Shown one piece after another: positions 20,961-32,013 of a DNA stretch of 64,000 bases. A program made the translations under genes and the position numbers. This stretch comes from Alitta virens. Taxonomy: Eukaryota; Annelida; Polychaeta; Phyllodocida; Nereididae. The first letter of the stretch is position 1. Each line of letters starts with the position of its first letter. The notes below the pieces were generated by a model. It ran no database searches. It saw only the letters and a program-made list of their open reading frames with translations, and was not told the DNA's origin. The stretch covers positions 29,930,720 through 29,994,719 of the forward strand of contig OW028585.1 in the NCBI GenBank assembly GCA_932294295.1, in the 5' to 3' direction.

Positions 20961-21825
20961 ATAAATAACAGTTTCAGGGTGCTCTCCTGTAAATAAGGTC
21001 AAAATTAGCTGCACATAAATCATGATAGTTTTGTCAATAACATTTCCTTCGCATTTTCTGACATTTTTACAACCTCTTACCAGCTTTGATGTCATGATTA
21101 ACTCAGGTAGTACCGCAGCCAATTATGTGGAACTACCCTTTAATTAAGTCTGGTAGATTTCTGCTCTTCAACAACAAGACTGACAGCGCCCCTGGTGATA
21201 ATTACTGCCACTAACTGCACGTGCAATGCTCTTTCCTGCTTTCTTGTCTGGAGAGCTCCATGTCACGCCATTAGATGATTTTAGCAGGTGCAATGCTCCA
21301 TTGAAACGTGGAAAAAAAATCATTAAAGTAGTAGTATTGGTGGTAATAGCATCATAGTATGCGTGGTAAATATTAAGTATTTGTAAGCAAAGCAGCCGTC
21401 GTTTTATTGTTTAGTTGTTTTGTGTTGTTTTGTGGAAAATACTGGGAAAATGTTGTTTAAAATACAATGGAGTCACTACGAAAATACAAAGTTCAAGAAC
21501 GACTCAATGCCCAATTGAATTGTCGATGATAAGTTGACTATGAAATGACAGATCATTTTATTATTATATGTTTTTTGACTTCTTTTAAAAAGGCCCTTTA
21601 CATCGGTAAAAAACAATAAAATCCATAGATATTGATAACAATTAAAAACCATTAACAATAAATACACAAACAATAAAATACACAAACAATAAAAAACACA
21701 AACAATAATATACATGATCACCAAGTTATAGCACCAACACTGTATCGTTCACTCATGGGCTGCATTCTTCATATAATTTCATTAGTCTAAGTCCTGACTG
21801 GCTGGCTGACTGACTGATTGACATC
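20961..21825. other. No gene seen
   Basis: Unique sequence. The minus frame that runs from 21122 through the TIR at 20895 is not accepted as a gene. CAAACAATAAA is repeated at 21670-21715. Confidence 0.5.
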
Positions 21826-21829
21826 AAAG

Positions 21830-22048
21830 AAATTCAGATTGACTGATTTTTGATTATTACAGGCTTCAATTATGAAAAGCAGAAATTTATCTTGACTAAT
21901 TTTGGATTATTACTATGAAAAGCAGAAATGTATCTAATTCAGATTGACAAATTTTCAATTATTACAGGTCAATTAGGAAAAGCAAACATTTATCTAATTC
22001 AGATTGACTGATTTTCGATTATTACAGGCCTCAATTATGAAAAAGCAA
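21830..22048 (+). repeat. About 65-bp tandem repeat, four copies
   Basis: Repeating phrase AATTCAGATTGACTGATTTT..GATTATTACAGGC..AATTATGAAAAGCA; periods vary from about 58 to 66 bp. Confidence 0.88.
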
Positions 22049-22655
22049 AAGTTTCTCTCTACTGTGAAATTTTTCACAATAACTTAAGAACAAAGCTAAA
22101 TATCTGGGTTAAGCAAACCCAAAGACCTCCGAACGGACTCTCAGGTTGTCTGATATCGAAAGTAAACATCTCGTGTTCAAAGGTAAACACCTGTCCAATT
22201 GTCAGGTGCTAAGGTTATCCAGAAACTTGCTGATCAGGATGCCTTTCACAAAAACAACTTTGATTGTCAACAATTCTGGTCTTAATGTGTTAAGTAACTG
22301 TTAACTGACTTCTTGTCCAAACCACGTTTTCCTGTTTGCCGATTCTTGTGGTTGATGCACTTGTACGTTGTTTTAGGGCAGGGGGAAGAATGATTTTATT
22401 AATCGAATATTGTCTAACATTAAATATTGCTGAAATATTACCAAAAAATGTGTTTATGGCATTAAATATAACTAAAAAAAATAAAATAAAAATAGTTGAT
22501 TTAGTAAATTTGTTGATTTTCTTGCCTGCTATGATGTAATATGATGTAATACCTTGTCTCTTTTGCCGAATTATTCCTGCTGCGTAACAGTTTTTGAGTT
22601 TGCCTAACCCAGAAATAGTTTTGAAAAGGAATGGTTTTTTTTTTTATTCAGTAAT
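22049..22655. other. No gene seen
   Basis: Unique sequence. Nothing supported. Confidence 0.5.
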
Positions 22656-22657
22656 CC

Positions 22658-22725
22658 ATCAGTCAATCAATCAGTCAATCAATCAATCAATCAGTTTATC
22701 AATCAGCCAATCAATCATTCAGTCA
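22658..22725. repeat. (AATC/AGTC)n microsatellite
   Basis: Degenerate CAGTCAATCAATCAATCA tetramer run. Confidence 0.92.
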
Positions 22726-23124
22726 GTCTCTTAATAATTTAATTGATTGCATTGCAAAGCTTTGGCAGGCTGAAACAAGAGTTATTCATAAGTTTGGCTG
22801 AGGGGCTGTTGCTGTGCGGTCTATGTTTACCTTTAACAGTTCAGGAGTGGGCAGATGAACAGGATTCGGGGAACGAAGGAGCTGAGTTTCCCAGAGAATA
22901 ATCTATTGTAAATATCATCGATTGTCAAGTGTATAGTTCTTGTACTTGACATCAAAACATATCGTCATATTGATAACTCCTGTTCAAATATGATTTTGTC
23001 AATATGTGATCTACGTCATGTCAGCAGAATTAGAAGTTTGTAATAATACATTTACATTCACATTTTATGTATTGTATTGATCTAACTGGCCTGAAGTTTA
23101 GCCTATGTGACCAATTGATACAGG
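22726..23124. other. No gene seen
   Basis: Unique sequence without supported features. Confidence 0.5.
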
Positions 23125-23225
23125 CAAATATAATGATGAAACGTGCTTGGAGTCCACACTATGCAATGCAATTACCCCACGGATGGGGTCTTTTTTGCTT
23201 GTATATAGACACCAAGTTCAACAGG
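23125..23225 (-). mobile_element. SINE family A fragment, reverse
   Basis: GCTTGGAGTCCACACTATG, AATTACCCCACGGATGGGG and AGACACCAAGTTCAACAGG: a degraded core. Confidence 0.75.
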
Positions 23226-23349
23226 TCTAAATATGTCAGTGTTGAATTAAGATCTCTGCATAATTTTGAAACTTTCACGAACTCAAATTAATCAGGTTAT
23301 ATGGACTTGGGCAAGTAAAGGTGTGAATCACAATTTGTTCTGTGGACAA

Positions 23350-23418
23350 TATGAAGTGGGTGGTCTTAATAGCGAGGTGGTCTTAATATTGGTCTTAATT
23401 TGGGAGTTCCTCTGTAAT
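23350..23418 (-). mobile_element. Short 17-mer family element
   Basis: GGGTGGTCTTAATAGCGAGG and GTGGTCTTAATATTGG, ending CTCTGTA. Only two to three units. Confidence 0.7.
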
Positions 23419-23469
23419 ATGTACACCCAAACAATGCTAAAAGAAAACATCACCAGACAGTGGAAATAG

Positions 23470-23835
23470 TAATCCACAATGGGGATGTGTGACATGACTA
23501 CGTCTCACGACTTCTAATACAATGTGATACGGAGGGGTGCGTGGCATGACTCCGCGCACGAAAAGAGCAGACGAAAGAAGAAAAAAAAAAGAATCGCGGG
23601 GGGAAAAAAAAACTTACACAAGATTGTGTGATTCCAGTCACAATAGTTCGGTAAAGATGGTAAATGGTCACATAAAAAGTCAAGAGAAGATATTTGCATC
23701 AAGAAGGCCACTTAGCCCAGTCCTTCAGTGCCTTATCAACACGAGGCCATTCGTTAGGAAAGCTCTCGTGTTTCTCTCACTCACATCTCGCCCCCGGGCG
23801 TTATCTTATCGAGAACACGTTTAGCCTTTTGTGGT
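23470..23835. other. CpG-containing block with an imperfect direct repeat
   Basis: GGGGATGTGTGACATGACTA (23479) is echoed by GGGGTGCGTGGCATGACTCC (about 23534). CpG is frequent (CCGCGCACG, TCGCCCCCGGGCG) for this AT-rich window. No gene is identified. Confidence 0.4.
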
Positions 23836-23861
23836 AGTAGCTGCTCTCGGGCTGTTAAGAG

Positions 23862-24300
23862 AGAGAAATGGATGGACAGACAGAGAGATAGACACACAGA
23901 CAGGATTGCAAGACAGAAACTGCAAGATTGAGACAGACATATACATGTACATATGGACTATGAGATAGAGACAGAAGGACAAACACTTAGACTGAGATAA
24001 GAGACAATGCCATACATGTAGGCAATGAGATAGAGACGGCAGGCCAAACACGTAGAGTGCTAGATATAGACAATGAGATACAGACAGCAGGCCAAACACA
24101 TAGGTTGAGATAGAGTCAGAATGCATGTATGTAGACTATGAGATAGAGAAGGCAGGCCAAACATGTAGAGTCCTAGACTGAGATAGAGACAGAATGACAT
24201 ACATGTAGACTGTGAGATACAGACAGCAGGCCAAACACATAGGTTGAGATAGAGACAGAATGACATACATGTAGACTGCGAGAAAGAGACTGCAATTAAG
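23862..24300. repeat. 66-74-bp minisatellite, about six copies
   Basis: Unit contains GACATACATGTAGACT.TGAG, ATA(G/C)AGAC, GGCAGGCCAAACACATAGG and TTGAGATAGAGACAGAAT; the two best copies are exactly 66 bp apart. Minus-strand open frames across it are repeat artefacts. Confidence 0.9.
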
Positions 24301-24392
24301 ATTGATGGACAATGTGAAACAAAGACTCAGCCACTAGATGAAGGCTAATAGTCTAATAGACAGTTTAACAGACACTCCGTGTAATATTTCTG

Positions 24393-24462
24393 AAAGCGGA
24401 GTGCCCGAGCCGGGAATCGAACCTGGGACCTTATGCATGGGAAGCAAGAGCGTTGAACATCA
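24393..24462 (-). pseudogene. tRNA-Gly-like pseudogene or SINE head
   Basis: On the minus strand TTGCTTCCCATGCATAAGG, AGGTTCGATTCCCGG and CTCGGGCACTCC resemble the 3' two thirds of tRNA-Gly (CCC-like loop). The anticodon and T stems have mismatches and the 5' acceptor and D-arm do not pair convincingly, so a working tRNA is unlikely. Confidence 0.5.
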
Positions 24463-24673
24463 CACCAAATAATTATAAGAGTCCCTCTTCGGGTGACTCT
24501 TTGGTGCAAGGGTAACACCCAGCTAACCCCGTTACACCAGACAGAGATAGAGAAACAGACAGAGGCCCAGGCCCAAGACAGAGAAAGGCTTAAAAGACAT
24601 AGAGAAACGTAGACATATAGACACAGAGGGACAGAGGGACAAATAATAGAAACATATAGAGAGACTAAAGGTG

Positions 24674-25046
24674 TAGGGTTGACATCGATATGCTGTATAT
24701 CGATGAATCGACATAATATTGATATCGATATCGAAAAATTGACATAATTCATGTTTTGATTCTTTGTCTATCCTCTGTAATTGTTCATTTGTGCCATGAT
24801 GAGCACTTGACTACACAGCCCCCACCACAAATTGCAAACTGATCGCCTAATAACAAATTGGCTTAGTCACATTAAACTTAAATGGTTTCACAATGACTTC
24901 AGAGTTATATTTCTGTGACAAGTGGTTCCATTTCTAACTGGGAATGCTGATAATACAAAATTTGTTCGATTTTGCGATATTGCAATATCGCAAGTGGAAT
25001 ACTGATATCGATATCGAATGAAAAAATTGATATCAATGACAACCTA
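24674..25046. mobile_element. hAT-like MITE, 373 bp
   Basis: Starts TAGGGTTGACATCGATATG and ends ATATCAATGACAACCTA; TAGGGTTG and CAACCTA are inverted with one base missing. Flanking octamers TAAAGGTG and CTAAGGTG match at 6 of 8. Subterminal GATATCGATATCG runs at both ends form further inverted repeats. Confidence 0.72.
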
Positions 25047-25054
25047 CTAAGGTG

Positions 25055-25115
25055 GACTTAAAGACTCAGAGAGACTTAGAGAGACTGAGAGAGACTGATG
25101 GACTGACTGAGACAA
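25055..25115. repeat. GAGACT-type simple repeat
   Basis: AGAGAGACTTAGAGAGACTG and similar phrases over about 60 bp. Confidence 0.85.
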
Positions 25116-25606
25116 AAATGATGCAATGAAATATAGATATGGAGAGAGACAGAGTTAGAAAGACAAATATTAACTTCAAGTAACAAACTTAGAACTTATA
25201 AGAGTGTATTGAATGATGAACAAATATTTAATTATTTTGTGTTTCACTTAAACATCAAGTTGGTGTAAATATTGTATTGTGGTGTAGCTCTGTTTGTATT
25301 TAATTTTCTCCCAGTTCGTTCGGCTTATTCTGCAAATGCTAGTTTGCTTGTAATTTGAGGAGGCAGAATGTGGCGCCAATGAAAAGTTGTGGAAATTGCA
25401 CAGAAGTTGAATAGGAAATTTAGGAGTTCGTGAAAATCGTTGACTTTCAGTTCGAATTGGCACCTGAAAAATTCTTATTTCTGTTTGTGGTGTTTGTGCA
25501 TTACAGCATGCAAAGAGGAGTTGCAGTGACATAGTAAAAAATACACATCAAAATTTCCAGACATAAGTTTACAAATTTTGATCCAATGTCAAACTGTGTA
25601 CTGTCT
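25116..25606. other. No gene seen
   Basis: The minus frame at 25248-25532 has no motif or splice support. Confidence 0.5.
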
Positions 25607-25738
25607 CCATGCCTCGATGCTACTGGGTAGCTTATATGACCATATGATACATCTTGGAGTCCACGCCCCGTGTTACACATTTACCCCATAGGTGGGGTTC
25701 TTTACTTGCCTCAGCGTGGACACTGAGTGCAAGGCACA
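25607..25738 (-). mobile_element. SINE family A, reverse
   Basis: Includes the 3' part (ATGCTACTGGGTAGCTTATA) and the core to TGGACACTGAGTGCAAGG. Directly abuts repeat D. Confidence 0.88.
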
Positions 25739-25848
25739 TTGAAGTAACTTAGTTAAAGATGGCATCAGATTCTTTAGTATCATTCGAAAGTTGATGTCAG
25801 TGGCTGTCTATGGCTATGGGTTCATAACATTTATCATTGTAGTTTAAA
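25739..25848 (+). repeat. Repeat family D
   Basis: TTGAAGTAACTTAGTTAAAG, ATGGCATCAGATTC, TGGCTGTCTATGGCTATGGG, TTCATAACATTTATCATTG: the cleanest copy of this family. Confidence 0.88.
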
Positions 25849-26283
25849 ATTATGCCATAATATGTACATGGTCGTCAAGTGTTTTAAAATCATGATTCTG
25901 TATAACAAACATTAATTTATTTCATATATAGGACAAAATTATCATTTTGGTTATTTTTTTCAAAATTTGTTTATTTATTTTTTGTCAATTTATTTTTTGT
26001 CAATATGCAACATAATGATAAATGCATAATATAGCCTTGGTAAATCTGTGTACAATGCATTAAGCGCACCAGCCATTTATTATGGTCTAATAAATTGTTG
26101 TCTTGTACATGACACCGCATGCAGTAGAACTCGTCTGCATGGAAATTTCTCTTTATCAATGTACCAGGATATCTTCTGTGGGTTGTCGTGTACGCTGACA
26201 AAATATTTGACGTCGTTAAATGACAGTGAGTAAATATGAATTATGGGTAATGCGTCCACTCCCATTGAGGATATGGTTTACTG
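25849..26283. other. No gene confirmed
   Basis: The plus frame at 26048-26230 ends in a possible donor (AATGACA|GTGAGT) but has a weak acceptor. The opposite strand is also open, so it is not called. Confidence 0.4.
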
Positions 26284-26297
26284 GTTGCCATGGTAAC
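26284..26297. promoter_or_regulatory. RFX X-box-like palindrome
   Basis: GTTGCCATGGTAAC, a nearly symmetric 14-mer that fits the X-box consensus perfectly. TGAGCATGCGTAGTCA follows. Confidence 0.5.
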
Positions 26298-26520
26298 TGA
26301 GCATGCGTAGTCAAGGATAGGTTGGATTGACAATGTTTTAATTCTGGTTGGTTAAGTATTTAACATGGTTGAAAAAAAATATGTATAAATATATATAAAA
26401 AAAATGAAAATTATTTTCTTATTACAAAGCCTCATGTTTTTTAATAGAAGCCTGGGTAAATATTGAGGGAAATTATCCATACAAAGCTAAAATCTGATGA
26501 ATTTTTTCCAAGGTTTTTCC
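26298..26520. other. No gene seen
   Basis: AT-rich. Nothing supported. Confidence 0.5.
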
Positions 26521-26522
26521 CT

Positions 26523-26723
26523 GATCAATCGATCGATCGGTCAAACGATTAATCAATCAGTCATGATCAGTCATTCAAATAAACAGTCAATAGATCGGTC
26601 AATAAATCAGTCTATACATGAATCAGTCAGTCAGTCAATCAGTCAATATATACTTCAGTCAGTCAGTCTATCTATCCTATCTATCCATCTATCCATCTAT
26701 CCATCAATCTATAAGCCTATCTA

Positions 26724-26755
<32 letters not shown>

Positions 26756-26880
26756 TCTATCTATTTATCTATTCATCTATCCATCTATCCATCAATCTAT
26801 CTGTCTATATGTCTATCTATCTATCTATCTATCTATCTGTCTATCTGTCTATCCATCTATCTATCTATCAATCTATCATA
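26523..26880. repeat. (ATCA/AGTC/TATC)n compound microsatellite
   Basis: Moves from ATCAATC and GTCA tetramers into TATC/TGTC tetramers. Both open frames across it are artefacts. Confidence 0.96.
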
Positions 26881-27565
26881 ACTGGCATTTGTGTTTCATA
26901 GAGTCATCAGCCTAATACAGGATGAATTTGGGCGAATTCCCCTTTTCACGAAGTTCATGCAAACTGCAGCCATGAAATGGCAATATTGATAATTGTGTGC
27001 ACTTTATTGTCATTTTATTGTGACAGGCAAAATGGGGAATACAAATCGACCACAAAATGGGAATTATTTCCAAAAACCACAAAAATGCTGGTATGATGCA
27101 TTCATTCGATGAAATCTATCTCCGGGTTACCGTATCTTGTCGGTGATTAGCCAGGGCTATTGTTAGAAGGGGTACCCCGGCATCTAAACGAGAACGCTGT
27201 TTATTTGAATGTTGAGGTACATGCAATATTTAAGATTATGGAATTGAAATTTTAACAGTACAGTGTATTATACGAAACTTTAACAAGGAATTTTTCATTT
27301 ATTTGATTTAATTTACAAAGCCAATTAATTTTGTTAAACCAACCAATTTTTCAATGTTCTTTCCAATAGGATTTTTAAATTCTGGTTGGCAGCGATTGCT
27401 GTATTAGTAATCGCGGTTTTGTGGTTTTGAATTCATTAGAAATGCAATGTAAAATTTGCATAAAAACCAGTTGTATTTCGCATTGATTGTAATTCATCAA
27501 CTAATGACTAGTAATACATGCATGTTGCGTTAGGCCACAATACAAGCTACCAAATGGAATGAGGA
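26881..27565. other. No gene seen
   Basis: Unique sequence. CACAAAATGGGAATTATTTCC near 27050 has no recognised relative. Confidence 0.5.
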
Positions 27566-27566
27566 T

Positions 27567-27716
27567 CTATCTGTCTGTCTATCTTTCTGTCTATCTGTCT
27601 ATCTACTTATCTAACTAACTAACTATCGATCTATCGATCTATCTATCTGTTTATCTATCCATCGATCTATCTATCTATCTATCTATCTATCTGTCTATCT
27701 GTTTATCTATCCATCG

Positions 27717-27756
<40 letters not shown>

Positions 27757-27795
27757 GTCTATCTGTCCGTCAGTCAGTCAGTCAGTCAGTCATTA
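27567..27795. repeat. (TATC)n array ending in (AGTC)n
   Basis: Contains two copies of a GTTTATCTATCCATCGATCT block about 50 bp apart, then GTCAGTCAGTCAGTCAGTCA. Confidence 0.96.
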
Positions 27796-28310
27796 TAAGA
27801 CAGAAAGAAAGACATTTAATGGAGTAAATACTAATACTTAATATTTAATAATTGATTCTTAATTATATTGTGTTTTCGAATTAACTTCTTAAGCTATATA
27901 AGTGACCTTTTATGTAATATATGCTGCTAAAGAATAATTATGACTATTAACTTTGGTATGACTCATTGATATCTTATTTATTTATTCACGATAAACTGAG
28001 GTTTCGAAATTACCTATAACTTTTAGATATCAGTTACTAAAATAGAATAATGTCGAATGGATTAACTTATACTTTTTAGCATGACTCATTGATAACTTAT
28101 TTAAATTAAGGCAAGAATATCCAGTGAATCGAATGAAATTTATTCGATTTTATTGTTGTATATTCCACTTTCAGGATGTATAGACTAAATGATAGAGTGC
28201 ATTTGTAAATGTATTGCTCATTGGAATAACAATGGTATTAAGATTTATGACCTTATAACTTATAGTTAATGTCCTTGAATATTTATTGCTCTTTGAATAT
28301 GCATTTGCAG
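27796..28310. other. AT-rich, no gene seen
   Basis: ATGACTCATTGATA occurs twice (27958 and 28080), hinting at an old duplication. Confidence 0.5.
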
Positions 28311-28311
28311 T

Positions 28312-28350
28312 GGTGGATCCACATTTCGCTGTGAGGGGGGGGGGGCTGTT
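28312..28350 (+). mobile_element. hAT-like terminal fragment
   Basis: GCAGTGGTGGATCCACATTT then a run of ten Gs: the left-end pattern of GGCGGATCCAG-type elements. No partner end is seen. Confidence 0.4.
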
Positions 28351-28595
28351 GATATTTATCAGATTTAAATGTCTGATTTGGTTTAGATGGATGTTTATTT
28401 GGTCATAGAATGTTGATATTGAATTTTGTGGTTATATTAAGATAGATTTTGTAAAACTAAAAGAAAGAATAATTTGAAATTAATAAATTGGTAAAAATAG
28501 GTTATAGAAATGAAATAGTACATTTAGAATATTTTATAAACATAAACTTATCGACAGATTATTGTATTTAATGTATATTGAAAATGTATTTCAAT

Positions 28596-28740
28596 TGTGA
28601 GGTGGTCTTATATAGAATAGTGGGCTATCCAATTTCAAGTATTGTAGATTATTTTACCTCACTATTAAGACCACCTCACCATTAAAACCAGTGAAATTTG
28701 CACCAAGAGTGGTCTTAATGGCGAGGTTTTACTCTATTCA
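28596..28740. mobile_element. 17-mer family element, short
   Basis: A reverse unit (GAGGTGGTCTTATATAG) at the left, then forward units, then the standard right end GACCAGTGAAATTTGCACC-like block and GGTCTTAATGGCGAGG followed by TTTTACT. Confidence 0.85.
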
Positions 28741-29254
28741 ATATATTGGAAGTGTATTTTCTAGTGGACCTGGTTTAACCAGAGTAAACAGCTGCTAGCT
28801 TTAGCTTGGCATCTAAGCTGGTTTAGAGGAAGTGGGGTCAGGCTAATGTCAAATTCTCATGTCACAAAAACACGAAAAAATAGCAGAAGGGGGGTAACAG
28901 TTGGTAAAAAGGGGGTGAAATGAAAGAAAATAAGAAAAATCCCCCAGCACTGGGTTAAGGGGTCGCCATGGAAACCACAAGAAAACATGGAACACTCAAG
29001 AAATCCCCCAAAATATTCTGAGGGTATTTGTAAATATTAATCATATATCTCATTATCATATGGTTATGAATAACAATAAACGAGGAAATTGTAATTGTAG
29101 TAATTATATGTAATTATACGTAGTTATAGGGTAAATGAACATTAATGGGCTAGATGTTATGATAAATGCTCGTGGTATGTTTTGGAAGGTATTATTAACT
29201 TCCCAGGGAATATTTGCTATTGTTTGTGTTGTTAGTATTGTATATTGTGTTACT
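28741..29254. other. No gene seen; X-box at 28962-28975
   Basis: Contains GTCGCCATGGAAAC (28962-28975), a further fit to the X-box consensus. Otherwise unremarkable. Confidence 0.45.
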
Positions 29255-29765
29255 GCAGTGGAACCTGGCCATTAAGACCACCTCACTATAAAGACCAGCT
29301 CACTATTAAGACAACCTCACTATTTTAGACCACCTCACTATTAAGACCATTTCATTAGCAAGTCAAGACCACTTCACTATTAAAACCACTCACTAATCTA
29401 TATTAAGACCACCTCACTATTAAGATTACCTCTATTAAGACCGCCTCACTATTTACTTAAGACCACCTCACTATTAAGACAACCTCACTATTAAGACAAC
29501 CTCACTATTAAGACAACCTCACTATTACGACCACCTCCATAATCAAGTCAAGACCACCCCACTATTAAGACCACCTCACTATTAAGACTACTTCACTAAA
29601 TTAAGAACACCTCACTATTAAGACCACCTTACTATTAAGACTGGTCACCTCACTATTAAGACCATCTCACTATTAAGACCACATCAATATTAATACCACC
29701 TCACTATTAGGACCACCCCACTATTAAGACCAGTGAAGGATGATCTTATTGGCCAGGTTTCACTG
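29255..29765 (+). mobile_element. 17-mer TIR element with long internal array
   Basis: Left end CAGTGGAACCTGGCCATTAA; right end ATTGGCCAGGTTTCACTG, its near-perfect inverse. Between them lie about 25 units of CTATTAAGACCACCTCA. This is the clearest case of an element whose interior consists of tandem copies of its own subterminal sequence. Confidence 0.93.
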
Positions 29766-30002
29766 TACACACCACATGTGCTTCTCTGATAGGAAATCTG
29801 GAAAATAGGCCACACCATGCACTGGGGTAAACATGAGTTATTTATGGGGAATAAAAACAAAAGAAAAAGGAAAAAACAACAAGAAAGGTTGAAAGAAAAA
29901 AGAAAGAGGGAAACATTATCACCCTTGTAGCTCTGACATGTTGTATCTTTGTTTATTATGTGCAGTAGCAGCTTGTTATTGAGATTTCCTATTGACATTT
30001 AA
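29766..30002. other. No gene seen
   Basis: Unique sequence. Purine-rich AAAGAAAAAGGAAAAAAC tract near 29860-29910. Confidence 0.5.
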
Positions 30003-30690
30003 TGGTTGAATAGAATAGAATGGAATAGAATAGAATAGTCTAGAATAGTACAGGATAGAATAGTATAGAAAATAGAATAGTATAGAATAGAATAGTATAG
30101 TATAGAATTGAATAGAATAGTGTGGAATATAATAGAGTAGTGTAGTATAGAATACAATAGTATAGAATAGAATGGAATAGTGTAGAATTGAACAGGATAG
30201 AATAGTATAGAAAATATAATAGTATAGAATAGAATAGAATAGAACAGTATAGAATGGAATAGAATAGAGTAGTATAGAATACAATAGTATAGAATAGAAT
30301 GGAATAGTGTAGAACAGAACAGAATAGAATAGTATAGAAAATAGTATAGAATATAATAGAGTAGTGTAAAATAGAATAGTTTAGAATAGAATAGAGTAGT
30401 ATATAATACAATAGTATAGAATAGAATGGAATAGTATAGAATATAATAGTATATAATGGAATGGAACAGTATAGAATAGTATAGAATAGAATAGTATAGA
30501 ATAGAATGGAATAGAATAGTATAGAATAGAATGGAATAGTTTAGAATAGAATGGAATAGTATAGAATAGTATAGAATAGAATATTATAGTAAAGAATATG
30601 ATGGAATAGAATAGTATAGAATAGAATAGAATAGTATAGAACAGTATAGAATGGAATAGAATAGAATATAACAGAATATAATAGTATAGA
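30003..30690. repeat. (AATAG/TATAG)n array
   Basis: About 690 bp of AGAATAGAATAGTATAGA-type pentamers with TGGAATAG variants. The tyrosine/leucine/isoleucine-rich minus frames are artefacts of the pentamer. Confidence 0.97.
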
Positions 30691-30744
30691 TGATAGAGAC
30701 GTAATTTGTTGGTAATATTTCTGAAGGTAGTAATTAATTATCCA

Positions 30745-30869
30745 GGTAGTGTTAGTGGTCTTTATAGTGAGGTGGTCTTATTAGTGAAATGGCAGTCTTA
30801 AGATACAGTTCAACCTCACCATTAAGACCATCCTTAGAGCAAGGTGTAGTGATAATGCTCTTGTTTTAC
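30745..30869. mobile_element. 17-mer family element, left part
   Basis: GTGGTCTTTATAGTGAGGTG units, then ACAGTTCAACCTCACCATTA. The family B MITE starts at the edge and related units resume at 31200, so the MITE probably lies inside or beside this element. Confidence 0.75.
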
Positions 30870-31192
30870 GATAGTGTATTTTCACGGAAAGTTTATTATA
30901 TATCCACCAGGTGGCTATGACAGAATACTGCAATTCTATTGGCTGAAAAAGTTTCCGCCCTTAACTCTGATTGGCTGAACCAAAGTGCATCCTAGCAGCA
31001 GCATTTTTAGTGAAATTTAATGTATATTTGACATCTTATCATGTAGTTGATTTCTGTTATTTCCCTGAGAAAGTTATATTTATGGAATCAGTTAGTTATT
31101 ACCTACTGTCTGAAAAACAAAATGAGTAATAAGAGGAGAGGAAAGATTTATGTCCTGCTGAATTCAGGGCTGTTCAGTGAAAAGACTCTATT
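30870..31192 (-). mobile_element. MITE family B, copy 4
   Basis: Reverse orientation: ATAGTGTATTTTCACGGAAA to CAGTGAAAAGACTCTATT. Body well conserved. Confidence 0.95.
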
Positions 31193-31195
31193 CAG

Positions 31196-31375
31196 GTAGT
31201 TCCAAAATTCAGTGGTCTTAATCGTTACTTTTTAACAGAGAGGTGGTCTTGATATTGAGGTGGTCGAAATAGTGAGGTGGTCTTAATAATAAGGTGGTCT
31301 AAATAGTGTGGTGATCTTGATAGTGAGGTGGTCTTTGTATTGCTGTGGTATTTTAGGTGGGGATCCAGTTTTGTA
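31196..31375 (-). mobile_element. 17-mer array, reverse units
   Basis: AGAGGTGGTCTTGATATTGA and about seven similar units after MITE B copy 4. Confidence 0.82.
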
Positions 31376-31458
31376 AAAGATAATTCATAATTGTTATTAT
31401 TAACATCTTTATTCACGCTCAAAGCGTACATGTGAAAAATTAATCAGTTACATTTTAA

Positions 31459-31690
31459 TTAAGAAATACAGATTAATTCAATTATATAATATATTTCATT
31501 CACAGTTAAAACAGTTGTCATAAGACCATCTCCGGTGGCACATAACTCTTTTATGGCGAGTCCATCACATTTTGTAGTCACGGGCTTACAGACTCTATCA
31601 CAGATTTCATCAATATGATGTATAAGTGACTCGGGATATGTGCCAAGTTCGAGCATATTCAAATCATTTTAAAAAATATTTCACATTACT
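31459..31690 (-). CDS. Candidate coding fragment, unknown product
   Basis: On the minus strand a good 3' splice signal (TTTAACTTTTCCACAG, ending at 31691) precedes an open frame that starts MLELGTYPESLIHHIDEICD (ATG at 31658-31656) and runs to a stop at 31459. The residue mix is balanced, has four cysteines and uses ordinary codons, unlike the repeat-derived frames nearby. An in-frame stop lies between the acceptor and the ATG, so it would be a first coding or alternative terminal exon. No family is recognised. It lies about 130 bp beyond another open fragment (31796-32013) on the same strand. It could be a chance frame or a decayed gene remnant. Confidence 0.28.
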
Positions 31691-31795
31691 GTGGAAAAGT
31701 TAAATGTCATATTGCTTTGAGTTTAAATAGCATTGGAAATAAATTAAGAAATATATTATTTGTCTAAATAAAGGAGTAATTTTTCAAACAGAAAT

Positions 31796-32013
31796 TTAAT
31801 CTTTGATAAACTTGAGTGGTGTTGATGCTTTCTTAGGGAGTATCACGCGATGTATGGTGAGATGGGAATCTGGGTCAGTGTGACACATTTTCTTAACCTT
31901 TGACCTTCCATGTCCTATTTCCCACGGGTTTGCTTTCAATTTATGGAGAAATGTATTTTCAGCCAAGAAGGAGTGTCTCTTTACTATAAGAATCTGCAGA
32001 ATGTCCTTGCAAT
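31796..32013 (-). CDS. Candidate terminal exon, unknown product
   Basis: After GGACATTCTGCAG on the minus strand, a frame reads ILIVKRHSFLAENTFLHKLK, continues through KANPWEIGHGRSKVKK and MCHTDPDSHLTIHRV and ends LKFIKD-stop at 31796. Composition is charged and globular, with mixed third positions. A related but decayed reading (KRQTF..AENT) is found at 32870-33000, so the segment seems duplicated. No family is recognised. The acceptor has a poor pyrimidine tract, which is the main weakness. Confidence 0.33.

Noticed and set aside
20847..21122. 91-codon minus frame with plausible composition
   Set aside because: It reads through a pogo-like TIR and a 24-bp tandem duplication, so it is repeat-derived.
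24393..24462. Functional tRNA-Gly gene
   Set aside because: Stem mismatches and no convincing 5' acceptor or D-arm; better as pseudogene or SINE head.
29976..30411. Tyrosine/leucine/isoleucine-rich minus frames
   Set aside because: Translation of the AATAG pentamer array.
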